Below, in pieces: positions 11,322-21,748 of a stretch of DNA of 64,000 nucleotides. Source of the DNA: Ryuthela nishihirai (lineage: Eukaryota; Arthropoda; Arachnida; Araneae; Heptathelidae); NCBI GenBank assembly GCA_038380435.1, contig JAWZYU010000034.1:19013404-19077403 (forward strand), read 5' to 3'. How positions within the stretch are numbered: position 1 is the first letter of the stretch; each line of letters starts with the position of its first letter. The position numbers and the translations under genes are program-made. The notes below the pieces were generated by a model. That model searched no databases. It was given only the letters and a program-made list of their open reading frames with translations, and had not been told where the DNA came from.

Positions 11322-12412
11322 TAAACAGTTGTCTTGCTGGTAGATGCCATCTCCATTGGGATGCATGATGGCCATAAATGGGTGTAAATGGTCAGCCATG
11401 AGTTCTACATACTGGCATGCACTGAGAGTCGTCAGTACATGTACCAAAGGTCCCACAGACATCCAACTGAAGACACCACAGGCCATTACTGAGCCACCAC
11501 CAATTTGTACTGTTCCAATCTGACATGCAGGATTCATAACTTCATGGGGTTTGGATCTCACAGGTCCAAACCCCATGAAGTTCTGGATATCTGACATGTC
11601 CAATCCCCCGATCTCACAGGTCCAGAGGTTGGCTACTATATGGTTGCAGGAGCATTCTGCTGACCTTGAAACAATAAATTGGCCACCTAGAAGCCCAGAT
11701 TTAAATCCCATCGAAAATCTTTGGGATACTGTCGAGCAGAGTGTTCAGGCCCATGTACGATCAGCGACAACTCTCAGTCTCCCATCAGCGCCATACCCTC
11801 AGTCTCCCATCAGTATGATGAAGTTTAAATTGGGATTCATCACTCCAGGCTATCCGTAGCCAATTTTCAGTGATCCAGTTTCGATATTCTGTAGCCCAGG
11901 AAAGGCGTTGAACCCAGTATCGTGATGTTAGAAGTGGGACTTTCATAGGTTGGCAGCTCCTGAAGCCAAGACGAGGAAGTGAGCATTGCACGGTCCATGC
12001 ACTAAGTTCCCGGCTGGAACCTGTGTTCAGGTGGGAGGTGATTTCAGATAATGTCTGGCCCCTATCGGTCCATACGATGTGAGTGAGATGGTGAAGCCCA
12101 TGATCATTCAAGGCTGGTTGTCCTTTGCAGTTCGTTTTTTTTTTCTAGAATTTTCATATTCCCAGAACACTGTTGAAACTGTAGTATGAGAAAATCCTAG
12201 TTGGCAATTTCGGTGATTGAGTGTCCCATCCATCAGGCACCTATGATCTGTCAACAGAGTAGGGCAGGTATGTGAAATGCATCTAAATCCCGCACCTCTC
12301 CCATTATGCTTCTCACGACGAATGTTTGGGGAAGCCAAAGCCAATGCATGCAAATGCTGGACTTGAGGTACTGAATTTGAATAACATCTCCTATCCCTAA
12401 TTCAATGGCACT
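11322..12412 (-). mobile_element. Tc1/mariner relic T2, internally inverted
   Basis: The N-terminal half lies on the minus strand from the terminal repeat AGTGCCATTGAATTAGGGAT (about 12393-12412) through GFSHTTVSTVFWEYENS, LHHLTHIVWTDRGQTLSEIT and WLRIAWSDESQFKLHHTDGR (about 11800). The C-terminal part (RLATIWLQEHSADLE, RSPDLNPIENLWDTVEQSV) is on the plus strand at about 11620-11765. The central part (GGGSVMACGVFSWMSVGPLV, HLHPFMAIMHPNGDG, YQQDNC) is back on the minus strand at about 11330-11510. A palindromic joint lies at about 11535-11585 (ACTTCATGGGGTTTGG and its inverse). It is the same family as T3, whose 3' end carries the same terminal repeat. Confidence 0.8.
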
Positions 12413-13296
12413 TCAGTGCATTTCTATGTAAAAAAATTCATTTTTGCATTTGTGTGTGCATATTAAAGCTGACTGTTTTTAAATCGGATATATTCAATAA
12501 CTAACCAGATATTAGTCTAAGAATTTTGCTTGCTTTTCTCAAAACATCAGGGATTACTTAATATCATAACTGGGGTGGCAAATTTTACCTGTGTGCATTA
12601 GAAGTCACCCATTACTTGCATAATATAAAAATATGAGTTCTCCCACTTGTGCAGATCCTAAATATATCATTTTCATGAAGATGTTCCCCTATATTCTTAA
12701 AATATCAGTGCCACACCACAGTTAAACAGATGACAGTCAATAAAAACACAGAGCGAAAGACATGTATGAAGTCACCTGTCTGACTCGCAAAGCAGATTTC
12801 AAAATTCTCTGCCACAGTGAGCATTGTTAAGTAAAAGTTATTCAATGTATGTTTATTTTACACCACTTCTTGCACTTTAATATCTGCATTTATACTGCTG
12901 TGGCACTGAACCCTTAGTGCATCAGGTTTCTCACAATAAATGCAATGTGGCCAAGATGATTTTTATATTTTTTAGCAGAAAACAACTGAACTTTATACTG
13001 TAGTAACAGATATACAAATAACACAAGTTAAGAGTAGATCACCAAAATATAAATAAAATATAATCACAAGAAATAAAAGATTTTTAACATATATAGGTAA
13101 TTTATTATGTAGTTTGAAAAAAAATCGACAATTAAATTGCATATAACATCATGGAATATGTAAAACAGGTACCCTATAAAAGAAGTACTTTTGTAGAAAC
13201 TATTTCAAATTGAAAAGCTACATTTCCAGTTAGCAACATCCAACCACTTCATGATGTCTCAATCAAAATATTAAACACTCAAAATGATAAGAGAGT
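12413..13296. other. WWOX intron 2, unassigned
   Basis: AT-rich sequence with no coding, repeat or RNA feature that I recognise. Confidence 0.5.
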
Positions 13297-13842
13297 GTGA
13301 TGGTCCACACATTCACTTACTTTTCCTTAACCAGTTTTACTTTATTTATGTTTATTATTTTGGTGCTTTTAATTTTAAATTGGACATCATTTCTCTAGCC
13401 CAAGTTTGCTAAAGGGGTTGTGCATGTGCCACAATGACTTTTGATTGACAGCCGCAAATGTGCACATAACAACACACCCCCTCTTGCATCATAGCTGGCG
13501 CAAGTGCTCTAACACGATTGTAAGTTTATACAAATGTACTTCTCAGGGTGCAACACATACGTCAGTTGCATGCCACATGTATGGTATATAAAGTTAAGTC
13601 ATGGAGTAAGTTAGTAGTTAGTCAGAATGTGAGTTAGTAAGATGGAGTTAGTTGGAGAGAGCTAGTAGTTGAGAGAATGTGAGCTTTTAGTTGCTAAGAA
13701 TATTGTATTCATCAGTTTACTTGGTGAGTCTTGTTTTTTGGAAAAAACTTTGTTTTATGAAATAATTTCACTTTTCTATTTTTTTTCTCTTGAGCAGGAT
13801 AAATTGATTTTTATTATATTAAAACTTTAATAACTTGACAAT
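13297..13842 (+). mobile_element. Possible solo LTR
   Basis: The segment begins TGTGATGGTCC and could end CTTGACA, giving TG...CA ends. It contains a TATA-like box (GTATATAAAG, about 13585) followed by purine-rich sequence with repeated GTTAGT/GAGAATGTGAG blocks, like an R/U5 region. No target duplication is evident at these boundaries and I found no second copy, so this is tentative. The alternative is an ordinary intronic stretch. Confidence 0.25.
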
Positions 13843-13937
13843 CTTTTTGAATTAAATTTTTTTCATATTAACAAAGTAACATTTTATATACTTAGCAAAC
13901 CCTTATTTAACTATATTTGGCAAGATTAATTGCCTGA

Positions 13938-16900
13938 AATGGTAGCTAGGTAGTCACTGGAAGGAGAGCTATGCAGCAATCCCACTGTGATGATGCATAG
14001 AACCGGCCAGGTCTAGCACCTAATTTCCAACTCCGCCTTCTCGTGGTGCAGGCCGTTAGTACCTTTCAAAAGAGATACTCTGTTGTTGAAGTAAACAGAA
14101 GGGGAGGGCTGCCAGATTAGTGTGGCCTACTGATCTGGACAACTCTGGCAACTTCTCTTTTTTTTTCTTACCCTGCTGAGGAGTGGTCAACCACACAGGG
14201 TCCTGGTGCTGACCATATAAACTCACTGGACTGGACTGAATTAAGGCTCTGAGCTTGATTATGGATCCTGAATTTGCTGCACTGGTGGGCTTCTGTGGAG
14301 GGAAAATATTCCGCTGTGTTTTCTGTTTCTTTGTGGTTGACAGCCCCAAATTCACGGGATATGTTTATCAGCTGGTGGATAATCCTGAGCAGAGGTCATC
14401 GCAGGCACCTGAACTCTTTGCTACTACTGGCATCATCAAATTCTACATTGGAAGTCTTCCAGTGTAGATGGCTTCAGCCTTTAGTGGTTGGAGAATGGGT
14501 CTTTGCCCCATGCTTGCGATTAGGGGGCTGTTTAATATTGTCACCATTTCCTCTCTCAATAAACATAGTTTCTTTAAACTTCCCACTAACCATTTTCTCT
14601 CCATAGGAAGTTGGAATGTGAGTACTCTGCACAGAGCTTTTTCTCTTGATATTCTCACACAAGAATTCCACCGTTATAATTTAGATATTCTCGGCTTGCA
14701 AGAGACCAGATGGACAGATAAAGGTCAGATTCTTAAAAATAATCTTAAATTTCTCTTTTCAGGGAGAAACGATAATAAACATCACCAAGGCGTGGGTCTA
14801 CTTCTCAGCAGTACACGCTAGTGATGCTCTTCTAGGATACGAGTGCATTAATGAAAGGTTTCTTACAGCAAAATTTCAGACAAGCGTTAAAGACTTGAAT
14901 GTTATCTGCTGTTATGCCCCCACTTAGGATGCCGATGAGGATGAGAAGGTTAGGTTTTACAGACAACTTCAGGATATTTTGAATTCTGTCAAAAAAGGAG
15001 ATATTACCCTTATTCTTGGTGACTTCAATGCCCAAAGTTAGTACTGACTCTGACCTTTGGAGAGGGGTGATAGGCTCTTTTGGTATTGGTAGATGCAATG
15101 GCAATGGGCAACGTCTCCTACAGGTAAGTAAACTCAATGGTTTCAGAATAACTAATACTTATTACAAACACTGCAACATACATAAGTACACATGGGTTTC
15201 ACCTGATGGGCTGCATAAGAATATGATTGATTACATGTTAATTAACAGCAAATGGGCTAGTTCTGTTAGGAATACCAAGTCATATAGGGGAGCCGAAATT
15301 GGATCTGACCATTACCTTGTTAAAACTGTCTTGCAACTTAAATTTAAAAAGTGTTGTGCTAGAGTTAAAATTTTTACCTTTAATACTGTAGCTCTGAAAG
15401 ACCCTGTTATAGCTAAAGATTACCATGATCGGTTACTTAGTCATTATGACAGTCATGGTTTGCGCACCACTAAAGTTGAGAAAGAATGGGGCCATTTTAA
15501 ACAGACTTCTTCGGAAACTAACAGTACTCTTATAGGAAAAAAGGAGCAGAGGAGACATAATTATTTGAGTGAAAAGGCACTTGAGCTTATTTCTGAAAGA
15601 AAGAACTGCAGGAATGTCCTTAATCAATATCCTACTAGTACTAATAGAAAGCATTACAAAGAGCTTAATAAACATGTAAAGGATCAGTTAGCTGCTGATA
15701 AGAATCTTTGGCTTGATGGCTTGGCTGACAAAGCCGAGGAAGCAGGTAGACAGCACAACAGCAGAGAGCTGTACCAGATAGTTAATGTTTTGTGTGGTAG
15801 AAAACGGATAAGTATACAGGGACTGAAGGATAAACTAGGTAAGGTTATCGAAGGTGAGGATTCTGTCATGGCTAGGTGGGCTGAGCATTTCAGTGATGTT
15901 CTAAACAATGTGGTTAATTCTACTCCCATTATTGGCAATGATGATAGATGCATTGGTGGCTTGAATTTTATTTCTATAACAGAATCAAGTTATTTTGTCT
16001 GTTTCTAAACTTAAACTTCATAAATCCCAAGGTGTAGTTGAAATTACTACGGAAATGCTTAGAGCTGGGAATGTTTCTGTTGCCACTTGGATGACTGAAA
16101 TTTTGAATATCTTTTATGATAAAGGCATGGTTCCTAAGGATTTTACCAGAGCTATTATTATCCCTATTTTCAAAAAAGGTGATCACAGTTCTTGTGATAA
16201 CTATAGGGGTATCAGCCTACTCTCTGTTCCAGGTAAAGTTCTTTGCATGATTGTGCTTAATGGAATTAAGAATCTGGTTGGCAGGCAATTGTGTGATGAG
16301 CAATGTGGATTCAGAAGTGGTAGGGGATGTGTAGATCAGATATTTTCACTTAGGCAGATTCTTCGGAAATGTTTAGAGTTTCAGAAACCTTTGGTTGCTA
16401 GCTTTGTTGATTTCAAAAAGGCTTTCGACTCTGTTGATCGTCATAATTTGTGGTTGATTGTGGGATCATATGGTATACCAGACAAGTTAGTTAACACAAT
16501 GAAAGCTCTCTATAATAACACTGAGTCGTATGTGAGAGTTGGTAAGGCTTGTAGCAATTGGTTTAGCATTACTTCTGGTGTTCAACAAGGGTGTATTTTG
16601 TCTCCTTTTCTCTTTAGCTTGGTTATTGATTATGTTATGCAAAATTCACTTCAAGGGAAAGATTTTGGCCTTAAATGGACTGGAGGTACGAAAATTTTTG
16701 ATTTAGATTATGCTGATGATTTATCCCTTTTGGCAAATGATGTTGATGAGATGAACCCTTTCATTCGAGCTGTTGATGAAACTGGTAGTAGAGTAGGTTT
16801 GGTTATAAACAGAGAGAAAACTAAAGTGATGAAAATTGGTCAGGCAGGCTGTGATTCAGTTAATCTGAATGGTTGCAGTCTTGAGCAGGTGTCACAATTT

Positions 16901-17512
16901 AATTATCTTGGGAGCTATGTAATAGATAATGGTGATGTGCGACATGAGATTAACAAACTAATAGGGATTGCTGCCGGGCTTTTAAGAATCTATTGAGAGC
17001 GTGGAGAAATAGGCGTATACACCTAAAGACTAAAATTAGACTGTATAAGAGTTTAGTTCTTTCTACGGTTAGTTATGGCAGTGAAACTTAGACACTTTGT
17101 AAACAAGATAACAAGAAACTAGATGCTTTTAATTCTATATGCTTACGCAGTATTTTGGGCATTAATTAGGTGGTTCAACTTTGTAAGTAATAATGAGGTG
17201 AGGCAAAGGAGTCGCCAACCTCCTTTAAGCAGCATATTGCATAGAGAGAGACTCCGCTGGATTTCCCACGTTGCTTGTATGGATAATTATAGATTGGCGA
17301 ATAGGGTTATGAACAGTGTGCCTAAAGGCCTCAAATAGAAGGGGAGACCAAGAATGCAGTGAGCAGACATTGTCCAACAGGACCTTGTTAGAATTGGTGT
17401 GCAGTGGCAAGATGCAGTAGATGTAGCTCAGGACAGATATGCTTGGAGAACTAAATTGCATGGTCTGGTTGGACCTCCCGTAGCCCATGGCTGCTTGAGG
17501 ATGATGATGATG
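13938..17512 (+). mobile_element. LINE family A, copy A1 (RTE-like), near full length
   Basis: An endonuclease plus reverse transcriptase retrotransposon. The leader carries a small conserved ORF at 14255-14467. The endonuclease reads from about 14600 (IGSWNVSTLHRAFSLDIL, ILGLQETRW), is broken by frameshifts near 14820 and 15035 and by TAG at 14925, and resumes at 15016-16008. Reverse transcriptase continues at 15995-16996 with FVDFKKAFDSVD (about 16410), SGVQQGCILSPFLF and DLDYADDLSLLA (about 16700), so both catalytic boxes are intact. The C-terminal region is broken by stops. It ends in a GATGAT repeat, as RTE-type elements do. Just past its 3' end Gypsy sequence begins. It is antisense to WWOX. 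Confidence 0.88.
14925..14927 (+). pseudogene. Premature TAG in LINE A1 endonuclease, shared with A2
   Basis: In the conserved stretch YAPTEDADEDE the Glu codon GAG (as in A3 and A4) is TAG here. Copy A2 has the same change at 22753-22755. Confidence 0.9.
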
Positions 17513-17806
17513 ATGTTTACCATTTGGCTTATCTGGAGCACCAACCATGTTTCAACGTCTTATGTCCATGGTCCTGGGAGATCTGAAAGAAAATTTTTGA
17601 GAAGTCTTCTTAGATGATGTAGTTATTTTCTCCATTAGTTTTTCTCAGCATCTGTGTGATTTAGATTTGGTTTTTTCAAGGTTAAGAAAAGCCAGGCTCA
17701 CTATAAAATTATCTAAATGCACATTTCTCCGAGATGTTCAATACCTTGGTTTTACGATTAATGCCTATGGAGTAAGAACATCACCTAATAAGGTCCAAGT
17801 CATAGA

Positions 17807-18841
17807 AAGATAAAAATTAGTATATTCGTGATAATTGCTGTATAAAAATTTGCCTAAAATTACTTATTCTCAAACATGAGGAGTGCAGATGCTCTTACAA
17901 GTTATTGCTGTAATTCGTATATTACAAACACAACTGATCCAGTAGAAGTATCAACTAATCTAAATATTACCTTATAACTACCTAAAGCATACTAGGACAA
18001 TTGACATTATAGTTATATTTACCAATGATTGTAAGCTGGTACATCTACTTGATTGAGCACTTTTGATGTTAACACTGAAACGTCATTGTCTTTCATAAAT
18101 TTGATATAGTCAGCACATAGTCTGATGACAGATATATCATATGACCAATATACTGCATAAGCATATAGAATTAAAAGCATCTAGTTTCTTGTTATCTTGT
18201 TTACAAAGTGTCCAAGTTTCACTGCCATAACTAACCGTAGAAAGAACTAAACTCTTATAGAGTCTAATTTTAGTCTTTAGGTGTATACGCCTATTTCTCC
18301 ACGCTCTCAATAGATTCTTAAAAGCCCGGCAGCAATCCCTAGACAGTCCTTTGATGTTCAGGTGTGCAGTCAGGATGCCTTTACAAGAAACCAGTCCTTT
18401 CACAAGTACGTGCATTTATCGATGTCATTTCAGCACAATAACAGATAGGTATCATGATGGTAGGATTTTACTCCTTGCAGGTAATGATAAGCAAATGCCG
18501 GTTTAATTCTGGTTATGCCAAGCTTCATTTATATTATTTGATGTTATGGAGTGCCTGATGTTTTAATCATACTATCAGTTGTACTTTATAGATGTTATAA
18601 CCAATTGTAATTATTTGCAGGCCTTTCTTCAAGTTCATTGGCATATATTACAGAAGGACAGCTTATGTAGTTATAAGGTAATATTTAGATTAGTTGATGC
18701 TTCTACTGGCTCATTTGTGTTTGTAATAAACGAATTACAACAATAACTTGTAAGAGCATCTGCACTCCTCATGCTTAAGAATAAGTAATTTTAGACAAAT
18801 TTTTATACAGCAATTATTGTGAATATACTAATTTTTATCTT
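17807..18841. mobile_element. Long-terminal-inverted-repeat element inside the Gypsy relic
   Basis: About 180 bp at 17807-17985 is an imperfect inverted copy of 18663-18841; the outer ends read AAGATAAAAATTAGTATATT. The element (1,035 bp) interrupts the Gypsy reading frame right after QVIER. The interior has no transposase and holds a 190-bp piece of LINE A in inverted orientation. It resembles a non-autonomous DNA transposon or fold-back element. I could not define a target duplication. Confidence 0.75.
18151..18340 (-). mobile_element. LINE A fragment (A5) captured in the inverted-repeat element
   Basis: Reverse complement of the LINE A C-terminal region, nearly identical to A1 16965-17155. 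It shares variants found in A1 but not in A2-A4, such as ATCTATTGAGAGCG and TTTTAATTCTATATGC, so it derives from A1 or a close sister. Confidence 0.88.
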
Positions 18842-19129
18842 ACAAGCTGTGTTGAAAATATTTTAAATCCATAGAACGATTTCCCACACCATGCAATTCA
18901 AAGCAATTTAGCATATTTCTAAGATTGTGTTGCTGGTACTGATAACTTGTACCTAATTTTGCAAATTTGGTCGTACCTTTATGTGAATTATGCCGAAAGT
19001 GAAAACAGTTTCATTGGACACCTTCTTATGACACAGCTTTCCATACATTAAAAGATGCATTGTGTCATGCTCCCATGTTGGCCTTGCCGCAGTCAGGCAA
19101 ACCTTTAAAGCTTTACACTGATGCTTCCG

Positions 19130-19345
19130 ATTTTGGTCTCAGTGCTATGCTCAATGCAGGATGACATTTGTGAACACATCATTATGCATGCCAGCTCAGT
19201 GCTATGCTCAATGAGTGCTATGCTCCATCATTATGCATGCCATCTCAGTGCTATGCTCAATGCAGGATGACATTTGTGAACACATCATTATCAGCCAAAT
19301 GCAGGATGACATTTGTGAACACATCATTATGCATGCCGGTCATAT
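19130..19345. repeat. Local tandem duplications in the Gypsy RNase H region
   Basis: AATGCAGGATGACATTTGTG with the following AACACATCATTATGCATGCC occurs three times (about 19154, 19259 and 19301), interleaved with TCAGTGCTATGCTCAATG repeats. The amplification breaks the RNase H reading frame. Confidence 0.85.
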
Positions 19346-20361
19346 TTGAGTCACACCAAAAGGAATTATACAGTGATTGAAAAAGAATGCCTAAGCATAA
19401 TATGGGCTCTAGAAATATTTAAAGTGCAACTAGGCACTTCCAACATTACCATTTTTACCGACCATGCTGCTTTACAATGGTTGCATACATCCACCAATTT
19501 AACAGGTCACCTAATGCACTGGGCATTGCACCTTCAAGAATTCAATTTCAAGCACCAGAAAGGGAACTGCACATTAGCTACCCAACGCATTGTCCCATGC
19601 TCCCGTGTGGCCGGCAGAAGTTACGCCAGAGCTGGAGGATAAACCTTTTGCTCCCTCGCTTGCCAAAATAGTTCCTGTAGAATATAAAGAGCATTTAACT
19701 GAAAAACAACGAAAAGACTTAAGATACGGAAATGTATACTATTATTTGAAAACTGATGATCCTAGTATAGCTTCGAGTATTGTTGAAAGAGCTAGACATT
19801 TTCAATTAATGAATGACATTTTGTACTACTGCAGATGACCAAGTCAAACAGGAAGTTATTGTCAATCTATCCCCAAGGCTTTCAGAGAGTACGTACTCCA
19901 AGAACTGCATGATGTACCCTCAGCAGGACATCTAGGTACACGCAAAATATATCAGAAAGTAGCCCAAAGAGCACATTGGCCAGCTTTGAAAATGGACGTA
20001 AAAGCCTACGTAAAAACATATTTTATTTGTCAAACCACAAAATTTGATCAGAACCATCCTTGTGGTCTTATGAAAAGCACAATCTCTCTCATGCACAAAC
20101 ATGAACCCATGAAAAAGATAGGCATGGATTTAAAAGGCCCCTATCCACAAATGCAAGCAGGATCCCAATATATTCTGGTCTCAGTGGATTATTTTTTCAA
20201 AATGTGTTGAAATATTTCCCATCAGAAATGCAACGACAACAATTGTAGCAAAGAAGTTCATAAATGAATTTATGTGCAAAACGGGGTACCCAAGAATAGG
20301 CCCCAATTTATTTCAAATGTGCTTGCTGAAGTATGTGAAATGTTTAAAATAAAACACATAC

Positions 20362-21240
20362 ACTGAGAGGCCAAAAGTCATGAGAATAACTGTTAAAGTA
20401 GAACTAGCATGCTGTACTTGTAATCGATGTATTGGACTCGTAACCGATGCGCTGCAGTAGCCTACAAACCCAACGTTCATTTCGGAGTAGTTGTTAATTC
20501 AGCATGGCTGCACGTCATCAATTGTCTGACTCTGAATGTGGCTTGATCGTCGGTGAAAGAAGGATGGGTCATGCAATATCGGAGATCGTGCAGGAATTCG
20601 GTTTTCCCAGGTCTACAGTGTCAAGAGTTTATCGTCAGTATTCTATTGATGGCATTTTCACACATGTAAACCAGCAAATGGGACAGCCATGTGCAATTGA
20701 CGAATGGAACTTGTGTCAGCTGTCACGAATGGTAATGACCAACAGACAGGCTACAGTGCATGAAATTACTGCCAATTTGAATGCGGGCCAAACACAAAAC
20801 GTTTCTGAAAGGACTGTTCGTCACCACCTGCACTCCATCGGATTTGGTAGCCGAAGATCCACTTGTGTTCCATTGCTTCACATTGTCACAGAACTCAACA
20901 ACTGGAATGGGCCTGAAGACATCGAAATTGGACAGTAGAACAGTGGCGTCGGATAGCATGGTCTGATGAATCAAGGTTCCAGTTATTTCGCACTGATGGG
21001 TGTGTCAGGGTATGGCATAGGCCCCTGAAGCCATGGACTCTTCCTGTGTGCAAGGTACTGTTCAGACTGGAGGTGGCTCTGTGATGGTGTGGGGCGTGTT
21101 CATATGGTCTACATTGGGCTCTCTCATCTGTTTAGAGCAAACGCTGACAGGTATATGTGGACATTATCGCAGATCACCTGCACCCCTTCATGACTCTCAA
21201 GCACCCTGATGGTGAAGGGGTATTCCAACAAGAGCAACCA
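20362..21240 (+). mobile_element. Tc1/mariner relic T4, 3'-truncated
   Basis: Opens with a typical Tc1-like terminal sequence (CACTGAGAGGCCAAAAGTCA, about 20361-20380), followed by ATG at 20504 and an open frame of 144 codons. Residues about 5-55 form a paired-type helix-turn-helix (LSDSECGLIVGERRMGHAIS, FPRSTVSRVYRQYS). After a frameshift at about 20930 the catalytic core follows as WRRIAWSDESRFQLFRTDG and, in another frame, VDIIADHLHPFMTLKHPDGE. The C-terminus and third catalytic residue are missing because LINE fragment A6 follows directly. Inactive. Confidence 0.85.
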
Positions 21241-21528
21241 CCTTTGAACTGCATATTGTGCAGAGAGAGAGACTACATTGATTTGGCCACGTTGCCCGAA
21301 TTCATAACTATAGATTAGCAAATAGGGTTATGAACAGTATGCCTAAAGGCCTCAGAAAGAGGGGGAGACCTATTATGCAGTGAGCAGACAATATCAAATA
21401 GGACTTTGTTGGAATTGGTCTACAATGGCAAGATGCAGTTCAGGAGAGATGTATTTGGAGAACTAAATTGCACAATCTGGTTAGACCTCTGAAGCTCATG
21501 GCTGCTTGAGGATGATAATGATGATGAA
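21241..21528 (+). mobile_element. LINE A 3' fragment (A6) abutting WWOX exon 2
   Basis: A heavily 5'-truncated LINE A copy: it covers the end of the ORF (ANRVMNSMPKGLRKRGRP, about 21316-21370) and the 3' tail CTTGAGGATGATAATGATGATG. The tail ends at about 21528, only 13 bp from the exon 2 boundary at 21542 and 7 bp from the GTAAGT donor hexamer (plus 21536-21541). It is antisense to WWOX. Confidence 0.88.
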
Positions 21529-21541
21529 ATTACAAACTTAC

Positions 21542-21606
21542 CTCCAGAAACCTTTTTCTTTTTCCCAGTTCTTGGATGTGTCCACTGAGTACTTTTTGAG
21601 CCATGA
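21542..21606 (-). CDS. WWOX: WWOX coding exon 2 (end of WW domain 1 and basic stretch)
   Basis: A 65-nt minus-strand exon between acceptor TTCACAG (plus 21607-21613) and donor GTAAGT (plus 21536-21541). It completes the Asn codon split from exon 1 and encodes HGSKSTQWTHPRTGKKKKVS, then Gly and one base of the next codon. It supplies the second signature Trp and the conserved Pro of WW domain 1 (residues 40 and 43 of the joined protein, Trp-Trp spacing 22) and a KKKK basic run in the place of the GKRKR nuclear-localisation stretch of vertebrate WWOX. Reading frame, phase and length fit exon 1 and exon 3 exactly. The exon is an island of host sequence about 175 bp wide between transposon pieces. 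Nothing in it is broken. Confidence 0.92.
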
Positions 21607-21703
21607 CTGTGAAGGAAATAAATAATACATAAAAAGAATCAACATATGACTTATAAAATGGAAGAAATTTGCCAATATGATACTGACATTAAATCAGGGA
21701 TGG

Positions 21704-21748
21704 GTTGTTTTACCTCTGAGCAACACTTTTTTGCACACCATAGGTCTG
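21704..21748 (-). mobile_element. SINE S1, 3' tail half, split by LINE A2
   Basis: GGGTTGTTTTACCTCTGAGC and the following bases up to GCACACCAT are the reverse complement of the S1 3' end. The rest of the same SINE resumes at 25312 on the far side of LINE A2, where GGCTAAATGGCCAGG continues the S1 sequence almost without loss. Confidence 0.85.

Larger units (their letters stand above)
17513..20361 (+). mobile_element. Gypsy-type LTR retrotransposon relic (RT, RNase H, integrase)
   Basis: Starts mid reverse transcriptase with PFGLSGAPTMFQRLMSMVLG (about 17517), then a LDDVV-like box and RDVQYLGFTINAYGVRTSPN (about 17735-17795). After an inserted 1-kb element it resumes with the RT end, then RNase H (LPQSGKPLKLYTDASDFGL, 19084-19140; FTDHAALQWL, about 19456) and an integrase region with zinc-finger remnants (GTRKIYQKVAQRAHWPALK, YFICQTTKFDQNHPCGLM) and MKKIGMDLKGPYPQMQAGSQ (about 20111-20160). 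Stops and shifts show it is dead. No LTR is visible at either end: LINE A1 abuts it on the left and a Tc1 on the right. Confidence 0.85.
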
